8,947 nucleotides of DNA from Pseudonocardiaceae bacterium (GCA_025937115.1 JAICSB010000117.1:1-8947), one strand, 5' to 3'. Positions 1 to 6,708 are shown, numbered from the stretch's first letter. Notes: generated by a model from the letters alone, not told the origin. Numbers and translations are program-made.

Positions 1-435
1 CCTGCGCCGGGCAAGCGACCGCGTTCGAGCATGTCACCGACGATCGTGCTGCGCGACGGTCGACCGTTCCTGGCGGTCGGCTCGCCGGGCGGCGCCACGA
101 TCATCACCACGGTCCTGCAGATCCTGGTCAACCGGATCGACCTTGGTATGAACCTGCCCGATGCGATCGCCGCCCCCCGAGCCTCGCAGCGCAATACCGC
201 GACCACCCAGGCCGAGCCGGCATTCATCGCGGCGCCCGCCACGGGTGGCCTGATATCGCTCGGTCACAAGTTCACGATCAGCGAGACCTCGCCGCTGGAT
301 CCCACGATCAAGATCAGCCCAGATATCGGCGTCGCCTCAGGTCTGGAATTCCGCCCCAACGCCACCGTCCTAGCCGCCGGCGAACCCACCCGCCGCGGCG
401 GCAGCGCAGCCGCCGTCATCCACCCCACCCGCTGA
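1..435 (+). CDS. ggt: gamma-glutamyltransferase, 3' part (start outside window)
   Basis: Open from base 1, so only the last 144 residues of an Ntn-hydrolase gamma-glutamyltransferase are present. The family cleaves the gamma-glutamyl bond of glutathione and transfers or hydrolyses the glutamyl group; it is usually exported and self-cleaves into large and small subunits. This piece is the C-terminal half of the small subunit; the catalytic threonine lies upstream of the window. Seen: the SSMSPTIV motif (bases 25-48), whose serines bind the substrate carboxylate in E. coli GGT; the GSPGG oxyanion-hole loop (79-93) followed by IITTVLQ; an APRASQRN segment and a Gly/Ala-rich tail ending in TGA. 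The open frame runs upstream of the ATG at 31, which is an internal methionine. It converges on recG with about 48 bp between. A cephalosporin-acylase-like relative is possible but less likely. Confidence 0.93.
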   Translation, partial: PAPGKRPRSSMSPTIVLRDGRPFLAVGSPGGATIITTVLQILVNRIDLGMNLPDAIAAPRASQRNTATTQAEPAFIAAPATGGLISLGHKFTISETSPLDPTIKISPDIGVASGLEFRPNATVLAAGEPTRRGGSAAAVIHPTR

Positions 436-466
436 CCGGCCTTATGGAACCTTTTCGGGGGCCGAG

Positions 467-482
467 CGCACAGGGCTGTGCG
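467..482. terminator. weak hairpin between convergent ggt and recG
   Basis: CGCACAG (467-473) and CTGTGCG (476-482) are perfectly complementary across a 2-nt centre, giving about 6 bp around a 4-nt loop. It begins one base past the recG stop and 31 bp after the ggt stop, where a shared terminator would sit. No T-run follows on either strand, so termination is only inferred from position. Confidence 0.35.
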
Positions 483-483
483 G

Positions 484-2667
484 TCAGACCTTTTGGAGGA
501 ATTGGGCGCGCTGGTCGTCTAGCAGGTCGGCGGCTAGGCGGGCCAGGGCGGGGTGCTCGGTGAGGTCGGGGTCAGTCTCTACCAGCTGCTGGGCGGCTTG
601 CCTCGCTTGACCGATGAGGTCCGCGTCGCGCAGCAGCGAAAGCAGTTTGAGCCCGGATCGCCGGCCGGATTGCAGCGCGCCGAGCACGTCACCCTCGCGG
701 CGCAGCTCTAGGTCGCGTTGGGCCAGTTCGAACCCGTCGGTGGTCGCGGCGACGGCGTCGAGCCGTTCCCGGCCGGGAGTCCCCTCGGGTGAGTCGGTCA
801 CCAGCAGGCACAGCCCGGGATGCGCCCCCCGGCCGACCCGGCCGCGCAGCTGATGCAGCTGGCTGACCCCGAACCGCTGCGCGTCCATGATCACCATGAC
901 GGTGGCGTTGGGTACGTCGACGCCGACCTCGACGACGGTGGTGGCCACCAGGACGTCGATCTCGCCGGCGGTGAAGGACCGCATCACGACGTCCTTGTCG
1001 TTGCCTGGCAGGCGGCCGTGCAACACCCCGAGCCGCAGCCCGGCCAGTGGACCTTCCTCAAGCTGCGGAGCCAGGTCGAGCACCGCCAGTGGCGGGCGAC
1101 CGCCGTCCTCGCCGTCCTCACCGGCAGCGTCCTCACCAGCAGCGTCGTCGTCGCCGATCCGCGGGCACACCACGTAGGCCTGCCGGCCGCCGGCGATCTC
1201 CTCAGCGATCCGCCGCCACACCCGTTCCAACCAGCCGGGCTTCTCCCCGACCGGCACCACGGTGGTCGAGATCGGCGACCGGCCAAGCGGCAGCTCGCGC
1301 AGGGCGGAGACCTCCAGATCGCCGTAGACGGTCATTGCAACGGTGCGCGGGATCGGCGTCGCGGTCATCACCAGCACGTGCGGGCTGGTGCCGTCGACCG
1401 CCCTGGCGCGCAGCGCGTCGCGCTGCTCGACGCCGAAACGGTGCTGCTCATCGACCACCACCAGACCCAGATCGGCGAAGGACACCCGATCCTGGATCAG
1501 GGCGTGCGTGCCGATCACGATTCCGGCCGCACCACTGGCGGCGTCCAGCAGCGCCTGCTTGCGAGACCGGGCGGGCAGTGATCCAGTGAGCAGGGCGATC
1601 CGGGTGGCCTGCTCGGCTGATCCCAGTTCGCCAGCCCGGCCATAATCGCCCAACATGGCCCGCAGGGACCGGGCGTGTTGCGCGGCGAGCACCTCGGTGG
1701 GCGCCAGCAGCACCGCTTGCCGTCCCGCATCCAGGACCTGCAGCATCGCGCGCAGCGCGACCACGGTCTTACCGGACCCGACCTCGCCCTGCAGCAGCCG
1801 GTTCATCGGGTGCTCGCCGGCCAGCTCGACGGCCAGCAACTCGCCCACGTCACGTTGGCCGGCGGTCAACGTGAAGGGCAGCGCGGCGTCGAAGGCGGCA
1901 GCCAACCCGCCGTCGCGGCGCGGGCATACCGGCGCAGGCCGGCGCATCACCTGCTGGCGGCGCCGCGCGAGGGTTAGCTGCACCGCCATCGCCTCGTCCC
2001 ACTTCAGCCGACGCTGGGCTGCGGCGATCTGGGCACGGTCGTCGCAGCGGTGCACGGCGCGCAGCGCCGCACCCAACTCCAGCAGCTGGTGCCGTGCCCG
2101 CAGCTCGGTGGGCAGCGGATCCTCGGGATCGTCGAGGACGTCGAACACCTGGCGAACGCAGAGCTGGATCGTCCATGAAGGCAGATCCTTGGTGGCGGGA
2201 TAGACCGGGATCAGGGCTCGGGAGAACTCCGCGAGCTTGTCCGCGTCACCGTCGAGCAGCTGGTACCTCGGATGCGTGAGCTGCAGGGCGCGCTGCTTGC
2301 CGTACATCGTCACCCGGCCGGCGAACAGCCCCTGCCGACCAGGCTTGAGCACGGTGGGCAGACGATGCTGGTTGAAGAAGGTGAGGTTCAGGGTGCGGGT
2401 GCCGTCGAAGATCACCGCCTGCTGGATGGTGCCTTTCTTCTGTTGCATCGGGCGTGACGAGCAGCTGCGAATCTCGGCGACCACGGTGACGTCTTCCCCC
2501 GGCGTCAGACTCGCGATCGGGGTGAGCTGACCCTGGTCGGCGTACCGGCGTGGATAGTGCCGCAGCAGGTCACCGACGGTACGAACATCCAGCTGCTCGG
2601 CCAGCAACTTCGCTGTCTTGGCACCGATCACCCGGTCCAACGAGTCATCCACGCCGGCCACGCTCAC
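484..2667 (-). CDS. recG: ATP-dependent DNA helicase RecG
   Basis: 727-residue superfamily 2 helicase that remodels stalled replication forks and Holliday junctions, acting in the cytoplasm on branched DNA. N-terminal wedge/OB-fold region at about residues 45-150 (LRHYPRRYAD, then the TPGEDVTVVAEI strand). Walker A GEVGSGKT at 294-301 with Lys300; DEQH box at 406-409; motif III TATPIPRT at 435-442; LHGRLPG; VEVGVDVPNA; motif VI QLRGRVGRG at 606-614; then the C-terminal TRG-type region. Length fits the family. Start is GTG: its first bases overlap the upstream DAK2 gene's stop as GTGA, with a purine-rich GGGGGTGGA just before, implying translational coupling. One oddity is an acidic stretch at about 506-521 made of DDD followed by two AAGED copies. 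All helicase motifs are intact, so it should be active. Confidence 0.97.
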   Translation of the reverse strand: MSVAGVDDSLDRVIGAKTAKLLAEQLDVRTVGDLLRHYPRRYADQGQLTPIASLTPGEDVTVVAEIRSCSSRPMQQKKGTIQQAVIFDGTRTLNLTFFNQHRLPTVLKPGRQGLFAGRVTMYGKQRALQLTHPRYQLLDGDADKLAEFSRALIPVYPATKDLPSWTIQLCVRQVFDVLDDPEDPLPTELRARHQLLELGAALRAVHRCDDRAQIAAAQRRLKWDEAMAVQLTLARRRQQVMRRPAPVCPRRDGGLAAAFDAALPFTLTAGQRDVGELLAVELAGEHPMNRLLQGEVGSGKTVVALRAMLQVLDAGRQAVLLAPTEVLAAQHARSLRAMLGDYGRAGELGSAEQATRIALLTGSLPARSRKQALLDAASGAAGIVIGTHALIQDRVSFADLGLVVVDEQHRFGVEQRDALRARAVDGTSPHVLVMTATPIPRTVAMTVYGDLEVSALRELPLGRSPISTTVVPVGEKPGWLERVWRRIAEEIAGGRQAYVVCPRIGDDDAAGEDAAGEDGEDGGRPPLAVLDLAPQLEEGPLAGLRLGVLHGRLPGNDKDVVMRSFTAGEIDVLVATTVVEVGVDVPNATVMVIMDAQRFGVSQLHQLRGRVGRGAHPGLCLLVTDSPEGTPGRERLDAVAATTDGFELAQRDLELRREGDVLGALQSGRRSGLKLLSLLRDADLIGQARQAAQQLVETDPDLTEHPALARLAADLLDDQRAQFLQKV

Positions 2668-4307
2668 TCCACCCCCACCAGCAGCACACGCTGCGGCACG
2701 CGACCGGCGTAGACCAGCACCTCGACCTCGGGATGTGCGCTGCGCAGGTACTTGATCAGCGAGTCCCCGACGCCATCCGGGGCCTCCTGCCCGAGTAGAA
2801 CTGTGACCAGCTCCCCGCCCACCGACAGCATGCGCTCCACCAGCTCGCGGGCCGCGACCAGCGGATCGCGATCGATCAGGACGACTTCGTCGCCGACCAT
2901 TCCCAGGGTATCGCCCGGCTGGCAGCGTCCGGCCCAGGTCAACGCCTCCCCCCGGGCCACGGTGAGCTCCCCACGCCGGGTCGCGGCCGCCGCCTCGGTC
3001 ATCGCCACCAGGTCGTCGGCCGGGCGCCGCGCGGAGTCGTGCACCGCGATCGCAGCCAGTGCCTGCACCGGGGACGCGGTCGGTACGACCACCACCTCCT
3101 GGCCGGTGGCCCGGACCTGGACGGCCGCTAGTTCGGCGCTGGTCGCGGCAGTGGGCTCGGCGAGCACGGTGACATGCCGGGCGCGGGTGCCAGCGAGAGC
3201 CGCGCGTAGCTCGTCGAGGCTGCTATGGGCCTGGGTGGTGGTCACCCCTTCCCCGCGGAACAACTCAGCCACTCCAGATCCGGAGACCATGGCGAGCACC
3301 GCGTGGTCGATGACGAACCGGTTGCGGTCGGCGTGATCGGCCCGGGCTTGATCGGCGAAGCGCAGTACCGTGATGCGGTGCGGCCGCCCGGCCCGCACCC
3401 CGGCCTCGATCACGGCGCCGACGTCGGAGCTGTGCACGTGCACGTTCCACAGCTGCGCACCGTCGCCAGTCTCGCCTGAGCCGACGACAGCCACGCAGTT
3501 GCCCAGGTTGGCCAGCTCGGTGCGCAACGTCGCGATGTTGGCCTGGTCGGTACCGTCCAGCAGGTACATCACTTCGTACTCGTACTCGGCGCAACCGCCG
3601 TCCCGCGCCAGCTCCAGCACCTGCCCCGGATGAGGCTGGCTTCCAGCGGCGACGGTGGACCGCACACTGGGACGCTCGTTCACCACCGCCAGCAGCGCTT
3701 CCAATAGCAAGATCAGCCCGCGACCGCCCGCGTCCACCACTCCTGCGACAGCCAGTGCGGCAAGCTGGCGGGGGGTGTCGGCCAGCGCTCCGGCTGCGGC
3801 GGCAGTAGCCGCCGACGCCACGGCGCTGAGTTCGTCGGACCGGACCGCCGCGGCCGCCCGCGCCGCCGCGTGCAGCACGGTCAGCACCGTCCCGGACACC
3901 GGTTCAGACACCGCGGCCGTGGCCAGCTCGTCAGCCCGGCACAGTCCCTTGCGTAGGGCCGCACCGTCCCAGGCCCGGCCATCGCACTCCGAGCCGATCA
4001 GGGGCTCCGCCAGGCCGCGCAGCACCTGGGACAGGATCACTCCAGAGTTGCCCCGGGCTCCCATCAACGCGCCGCGGGCCAGCACCGCGACCGTACTGCC
4101 CGGCGGCACAGCCCCGGCCGCCGCGTTGTGATCCCGGAGCACCGCATCCAACCCGGCCCGCATGGTGGCCAGCAGGTTGGAGCCGGTGTCCTGGTCGGCG
4201 ACCGGGAACACGTTGAGCGCATCAATCTCGTCACGGTGCGCAGCGAGCGCGTCACAGCAGGTCACTGCCCAGCGACGGACCGCTGCGCCGTCCAGCGACT
4301 GCAACAC
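2664..4307 (-). CDS. DAK2/DegV-like FakA (YloV) family protein
   Basis: 547 residues with the FakA/YloV plan: N-terminal DhaL-type ATP-binding domain, middle domain and C-terminal domain. In Firmicutes FakA phosphorylates fatty acids held by a separate FakB (DegV) protein; the actinobacterial members are poorly characterised, so the substrate is inferred. Seen: [14 protein letters not shown] at 31-44 with metal/ATP-binding Asp38 and Asp40; [18 protein letters not shown]; the [10 protein letters not shown] segment; VHVHSSD with His290 and His292; and the typical C-terminal end [15 protein letters not shown]. The usual cysteine of the YCTEF motif aligns with YEVMY here, so that zinc ligand seems lost, though Cys239 lies nearby. 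GTG start chosen because an in-frame stop lies 9 nt upstream (4317-4319) and the N-terminus fits; no good Shine-Dalgarno is seen. No FakB gene is in the window. From memory, M. tuberculosis H37Rv carries this gene split as Rv2974c/Rv2975c; here it is whole. Confidence 0.9.
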   Translation of the reverse strand: MLQSLDGAAVRRWAVTCCDALAAHRDEIDALNVFPVADQDTGSNLLATMRAGLDAVLRDHNAAAGAVPPGSTVAVLARGALMGARGNSGVILSQVLRGLAEPLIGSECDGRAWDGAALRKGLCRADELATAAVSEPVSGTVLTVLHAAARAAAAVRSDELSAVASAATAAAAGALADTPRQLAALAVAGVVDAGGRGLILLLEALLAVVNERPSVRSTVAAGSQPHPGQVLELARDGGCAEYEYEVMYLLDGTDQANIATLRTELANLGNCVAVVGSGETGDGAQLWNVHVHSSDVGAVIEAGVRAGRPHRITVLRFADQARADHADRNRFVIDHAVLAMVSGSGVAELFRGEGVTTTQAHSSLDELRAALAGTRARHVTVLAEPTAATSAELAAVQVRATGQEVVVVPTASPVQALAAIAVHDSARRPADDLVAMTEAAAATRRGELTVARGEALTWAGRCQPGDTLGMVGDEVVLIDRDPLVAARELVERMLSVGGELVTVLLGQEAPDGVGDSLIKYLRSAHPEVEVLVYAGRVPQRVLLVGVE

Positions 4308-4350
4308 CGCGGCTGCTCACCGCCTTCATCTGACCCGGTTGATAGGCTGG

Positions 4351-4375
4351 TTTGTGGCTCTTCAAGAGCTACCAA
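4351..4375. promoter_or_regulatory. 25-bp near-perfect palindrome in divergent promoter region
   Basis: Centred on C4363, 10 of 12 base pairs are complementary; the core is GCTCTT-C-AAGAGC (4358-4368). It lies in the 193-bp gap between the divergent DAK2 gene and rpmB, 44 bp upstream of the DAK2 start. On the minus strand it contains TTGAAG, a possible -35, followed by TATCAA (4344-4339) as a weak -10. Size and symmetry suit a dimeric repressor operator; the regulator is unknown. Confidence 0.4.
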
Positions 4376-4404
4376 CGTCGAAGATTACCGACCCACAGCG
4401 TCCC

Positions 4405-4426
4405 CGGTGCGCGGCGCCGTGCACCG
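4405..4426. promoter_or_regulatory. 22-bp palindrome upstream of rpmB -10
   Basis: CGGTGCGCGG (4405-4414) and CCGTGCACCG (4417-4426) pair in 9 of 10 positions, the tenth being G·U in RNA. It covers the -35 zone of the proposed rpmB promoter, so it could be an operator; alternatively it is a hairpin. GC-rich symmetry arises by chance more easily, so weight is modest. Confidence 0.3.
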
Positions 4427-4432
4427 CCGGGT

Positions 4433-4438
4433 TACTCT
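4433..4438 (+). promoter_or_regulatory. possible rpmB -10 element
   Basis: TACTCT fits the actinobacterial TANNNT -10 pattern and would place transcription start near 4445, giving a leader of about 55 nt before rpmB. No convincing TTGACN -35 is seen at the right spacing. Confidence 0.3.
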
Positions 4439-4486
4439 TCACTCCGACCGCCCGGGAAACGGGCGTACCACCCTCGCGACGAACCC

Positions 4487-4492
4487 AGGGAG
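4487..4492 (+). promoter_or_regulatory. rpmB ribosome binding site
   Basis: AGGGAG sits 8 nt before GTG 4501 and decides that start. A second in-frame GTG at 4492 overlaps the site itself and so is unlikely to be used. Confidence 0.6.
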
Positions 4493-4500
4493 TGTGTGAC

Positions 4501-4692
4501 GTGGCTGCCGTGTGCGACGTCTGCGGCAAGGGGCCGGGCTTCGGCATGTCGGTCTCGCATTCGCACCGGCGGACACATCGCCGGTGGGACCCGAACATTC
4601 AGACCGTCCGGGCGAAAATCGGCACCGGCAATCGTCACCGCCTCAACGTCTGCACGTCCTGCCTCAAAGCAGGCAAAGTCTCCCGAGGCTGA
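4501..4692 (+). CDS. rpmB: 50S ribosomal protein L28, zinc-binding (C+) form
   Basis: 63-residue basic protein of the large ribosomal subunit. The start [15 protein letters not shown] and the following SVSHSHRRT and WDPNIQTVR segments are classical bacterial L28. Two CxxC pairs (Cys5/Cys8 and Cys51/Cys54) form the zinc ribbon, so this is the zinc-dependent paralogue, not the Cys-less copy that Zur-controlled loci carry. GTG start is set by AGGGAG 8 nt upstream and by family N-termini. It is transcribed away from the DAK2 gene and converges on ung with 25 bp between. A V-C-D-V tetrapeptide is encoded twice across the start (4492-4503 and 4510-4521), leaving a small chance of a three-residue longer form. 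Confidence 0.95.
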   Translation: MAAVCDVCGKGPGFGMSVSHSHRRTHRRWDPNIQTVRAKIGTGNRHRLNVCTSCLKAGKVSRG

Positions 4693-4694
4693 CC

Positions 4695-4718
4695 GCTCCT
4701 CGACCCAGGGTCGCGAGC
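4695..4718. terminator. bidirectional hairpin between convergent rpmB and ung
   Basis: Inner stem CGACCC-A-GGGTCG (4701-4713) plus outer GCTC (4695-4698) with GAGC (4715-4718), separated by a small 2x1 internal loop: about ten pairs filling nearly the whole intergenic gap and touching the ung stop codon. There is no T-run, as is common for actinobacterial terminators. Sited to serve both genes. Confidence 0.5.
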
Positions 4719-5395
4719 TAGGGCAACTTCCAGTCCACCGGGTCGGCTCCTAGGTCCGAGAGGAGGTCGTTGGCGCGGCTGAACGGACGGGAACCGAAGA
4801 ACCCGCGGTCGGCTGACATCGGTGACGGGTGCGCGCTCTCGATACACGGCACATCGGTGAGCATCGGACGTAGGGTACCCGCGTCCCTGCCCCACAAGAT
4901 CGCCACCAGTGGGTGCGCCGGACGCGCCACCAGGGCCCGGATGGCCTGCTCGGTGACCTGCTCCCAGCCCTTGCCGCGATGCGACCCCGGGCGACCGGGT
5001 TCCACCGTGAGCACTCTGTTGAGCAGTAGCACGCCACGCGCGGCCCACGGACTGAGATCCCCGTTCGACGGGCTGGGCAGGCCTAGGTCGTCGCAGTACT
5101 CCCGAAAGATGTTGGCCAGACTGCGCGGCAGCGGCCGCACCTGCGGCTGCACCGAGAACGACAGCCCCACCGCGTGACCCGGCGTCGGGTACGGATCTTG
5201 GCCGACGATGAGCACCCGCACCTGGTCGAAGGGCTGGGTGAAGGCGCGCAGGATGTTGGTTCCAGCGGGCAGGTAACGCCGGCCCGCGGCGATCTCGGCC
5301 CGGAGGAAATCACCAGCGGTGGCGATCCGCCCGACTACCGGAGCCAGCGCGCTAGCCCACCCGGTTTCCACGATCTCGTCTACAGCTGCGGCCAC
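4718..5395 (-). CDS. ung: uracil-DNA glycosylase, family 1
   Basis: 225 residues, close to the family's usual length. Removes uracil from DNA to begin base excision repair. Seen: water-activating motif GQDPYP at 65-70 with catalytic Asp67; Phe80 in GLSFSV, which stacks on uracil; LLLNRVLTV with the uracil-binding Asn; and HPSPMS at 189-194 with catalytic His189. The Pro after DPY, where E. coli has His, is also in the mycobacterial enzyme as I recall it. The intercalating leucine of the HPSPLS loop (E. coli Leu191) is Met193 here. GTG at 5395 chosen because [13 protein letters not shown] matches relatives' N-termini, with AGGG 10 nt upstream; the frame stays open to 5545 but that extension is basic, Ser/Arg-rich and unlike the family. 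Upstream lies the GNAT remnant, so ung probably has its own promoter or depends on read-through from thiL. Confidence 0.95.
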   Translation of the reverse strand: MAAAVDEIVETGWASALAPVVGRIATAGDFLRAEIAAGRRYLPAGTNILRAFTQPFDQVRVLIVGQDPYPTPGHAVGLSFSVQPQVRPLPRSLANIFREYCDDLGLPSPSNGDLSPWAARGVLLLNRVLTVEPGRPGSHRGKGWEQVTEQAIRALVARPAHPLVAILWGRDAGTLRPMLTDVPCIESAHPSPMSADRGFFGSRPFSRANDLLSDLGADPVDWKLP

Positions 5396-5417
5396 GGTGT
5401 GCGACCCTAGCGACCGG

Positions 5418-5561
5418 TCAGCGGGCGTGCTGCGCCGCCACCGGGAGAAGCTTGCCGAAGCACCGGCTGCGCGGATCGCAGCGGTACACCCCGAATCGCG
5501 GGATCTCGGAGTAACCCGACGAGGTGTAGAGCCCGACCGCCTCACGTCGCTGCCGTCTGCT
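5418..5561 (-). pseudogene. 3' remnant of a GNAT N-acetyltransferase gene
   Basis: The frame ending in TGA at 5418 encodes [15 protein letters not shown], then [20 protein letters not shown]. This matches the C-terminal pattern of GNAT acetyltransferases: a conserved RQ, EA..LY...GY..I, FG.Y, S.CF.K. About 45 codons carry the signal, covering only the last helix and strands. The acetyl-CoA-binding segment is missing: the similarity stops where the palindrome at 5560 begins, and beyond it lies thiL. Upstream the frame stays open only by reading antiframe through thiL, so no complete gene fits. I infer a truncated gene, perhaps cut by the event that placed the palindrome. Family assignment rests on motif recognition only. 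Confidence 0.6.
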
Positions 5562-5605
5562 CGTGAGTGGCATTAAGTGCCATAACACTGTTTGGCACTC
5601 ACGAG
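5560..5605. repeat. 46-bp palindrome overlapping the thiL stop codon
   Basis: CTCGTGAGTG (5560-5569) is the exact reverse complement of CACTCACGAG (5596-5605). After one mismatch the pairing continues for two more bases. The 26-nt interior holds a second hairpin, TGGCA-TTAAG-TGCCA (5568-5582). The thiL stop TGA (5601-5599) lies inside the right arm, and the GNAT remnant begins at the left arm. It could be a thiL terminator without a U-run, or a short mobile or intergenic repeat whose insertion truncated the GNAT gene. Confidence 0.6.
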
Positions 5606-6630
5606 AAGTGCTGCCACCCCGCTGGCGGCACTTCATCTCCTGGCAGCACTTCACCCCCATCGACGGTCACGCCGCGCCCTTCGCGCACCACTCCGACCTC
5701 CGTCCACCCGACAGGCAGCGTCACGCCAGCGGGAAAGCTCGCCAGCAGCGCGTGGTCCTCTCCCCCAGTGAGTACCCAGTGCCGCGCGTCGGCGTCCAGG
5801 GCTGAGGCCACCTCGACCAGCAGGCTGGCTACCGGCAGCGCCGCCGAATCGATATCGATGCCGACGCCGGAGGCCTCGGCGACGTGCCCAGCGTCGGCGA
5901 GTAAGCCATCCGAGATGTCGATCATCGCCGTGGCACCGGCCGAAGCGGCTTGCGGGCCGGCACCATAGGGAGGCTCCGGCACCCGGTGCGCAGCGACCAC
6001 CGCCAGCGGCGATCCGGCCGATGGAGATCGGGCCAATGGAGATGGCAAGCCCCGGCGAAGGACGGCAAGACCCGCGGCGGACCAGCCCAGCCGGCCGCAC
6101 AGCCCGAGCACGTCGCCGGGTCGGGCACCGGATCTGGTGACCGCTGCCCGACCCTGCAGGTCACCCAGGGCCGTCACCGACACCACGAGTTGCTCTGAGC
6201 TGACCAGGTCGCCGCCGACGATGGCGGCGCCGGCCTGCCCGGCCTCCGCCCACATTCCGGCCGCCAAGCCGTCCACCGTGGATATCGGCGTGCGCCCGGG
6301 AACGGCCAGCCCGACGACCAGCGCGGTGGGTACCGCGCCCATCGCTGCCACGTCGGCGAGGTTGGCCGCTACCGCTTTGCGCCCGACCTGGTGCGGCGTG
6401 GACCAGTCCAGCCGGAAGTGCACTCCCTCGACGAGCACGTCGGTGGTCACCACCACCCGGCCGTCGGCAGCCGCCAGCACTGCGGCGTCGTCGCCCGGGC
6501 CCAGCAGGGTACCCGGCGACAGTTCCCGACCGGCGGTGATCCGGGCGATCAATCCGAATTCGCCCAGGTCGGTTACCGTGCGTGGATCCGACACCGGTGG
6601 ATCAGGTGTGACGCTACCGGCAGCACACAC
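5599..6630 (-). CDS. thiL: thiamine-monophosphate kinase
   Basis: 343 residues; ATP-dependent phosphorylation of thiamine monophosphate to thiamine diphosphate, the last step of cofactor synthesis, in the cytoplasm. PurM/SelD-like fold. Seen: GEFGLIARI near 23-31; GPGDDAAV at 44-51 with Mg-binding Asp47/Asp48; TTDVLVEGVHFRLDW at 62-76; GRKAVAANLADVAAMGA at 83-99; GGDLVSS from 139; IDISDGLLAD near 237-246; TGGEDHALLA near 288-297. The GTG at 6630 is chosen because GGAGG lies 7 nt upstream and the 22-residue lead-in to GEF matches relatives; a longer frame (ATG at 6681, MNERT...) lacks a Shine-Dalgarno. The C-terminus ends GWQHFS; relatives end at about GWQSF, and here the last codon and the stop come from the palindrome arm. 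EVLP and EVPP near 327-336 are a small internal duplication. Divergent from the Lrp-like gene. Confidence 0.95.
   Translation of the reverse strand: MCAAGSVTPDPPVSDPRTVTDLGEFGLIARITAGRELSPGTLLGPGDDAAVLAAADGRVVVTTDVLVEGVHFRLDWSTPHQVGRKAVAANLADVAAMGAVPTALVVGLAVPGRTPISTVDGLAAGMWAEAGQAGAAIVGGDLVSSEQLVVSVTALGDLQGRAAVTRSGARPGDVLGLCGRLGWSAAGLAVLRRGLPSPLARSPSAGSPLAVVAAHRVPEPPYGAGPQAASAGATAMIDISDGLLADAGHVAEASGVGIDIDSAALPVASLLVEVASALDADARHWVLTGGEDHALLASFPAGVTLPVGWTEVGVVREGRGVTVDGGEVLPGDEVPPAGWQHFS
5605..5652. repeat. 12-bp perfect inverted repeat inside the thiL 3' end
   Basis: GAAGTGCTGCCA (5605-5616) pairs exactly with TGGCAGCACTTC (5641-5652). A third copy, TGGCGGCACTTC (5623-5634, 11 of 12 identical), lies 18 bp from the second and in codon phase, encoding the EVLP/EVPP duplication of ThiL. 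In the thiL mRNA a 12-bp stem, or the alternative with the middle copy, would form directly before the 5560-5605 stem; the two abut at 5605. Confidence 0.55.
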
Positions 6631-6637
6631 GGTCACG

Positions 6638-6642
6638 CCTCC
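6638..6642 (-). promoter_or_regulatory. thiL ribosome binding site
   Basis: GGAGG on the minus strand, 7 nt before GTG 6630. Another in-frame GTG at 6636 is only one base from it, which favours 6630. Confidence 0.65.
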
Positions 6643-6703
6643 GATCCAGCAGGTAGGGAGCCACGCGGTACGTTCGTTCATACCCGATCGAGCCGACGAG
6701 ACG

Positions 6704-6708
6704 AAGGA
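6704..6708 (+). promoter_or_regulatory. ribosome binding site of the Lrp-like gene
   Basis: AAGGA, 5 nt before GTG 6714, sets that start. The 83-bp gap to divergent thiL must hold both promoters. TACGTT (6669-6674) fits a + strand TANNNT -10, and TATGAA on the minus strand (6682-6677) is a weak candidate for thiL; neither has a clear -35. Confidence 0.5.

Noticed and set aside
820..1581. 253-codon open frame on the + strand inside recG
   Set aside because: It is antisense to conserved helicase motifs, lacks recognisable domains and has the His/Arg/Pro-rich make-up of a GC-rich shadow frame.
5396..5545. N-terminal extension of Ung to give 275 residues
   Set aside because: The added residues are Ser/Arg-rich and unlike the family, and the same DNA encodes the GNAT remnant in another frame.
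5568..5600. Possible CIRCE (HrcA) element, because TTTGGCACTC resembles one half-site
   Set aside because: The halves face the wrong way (GAGTG first, CACTC last), the spacing is wrong, and no chaperone gene is near.
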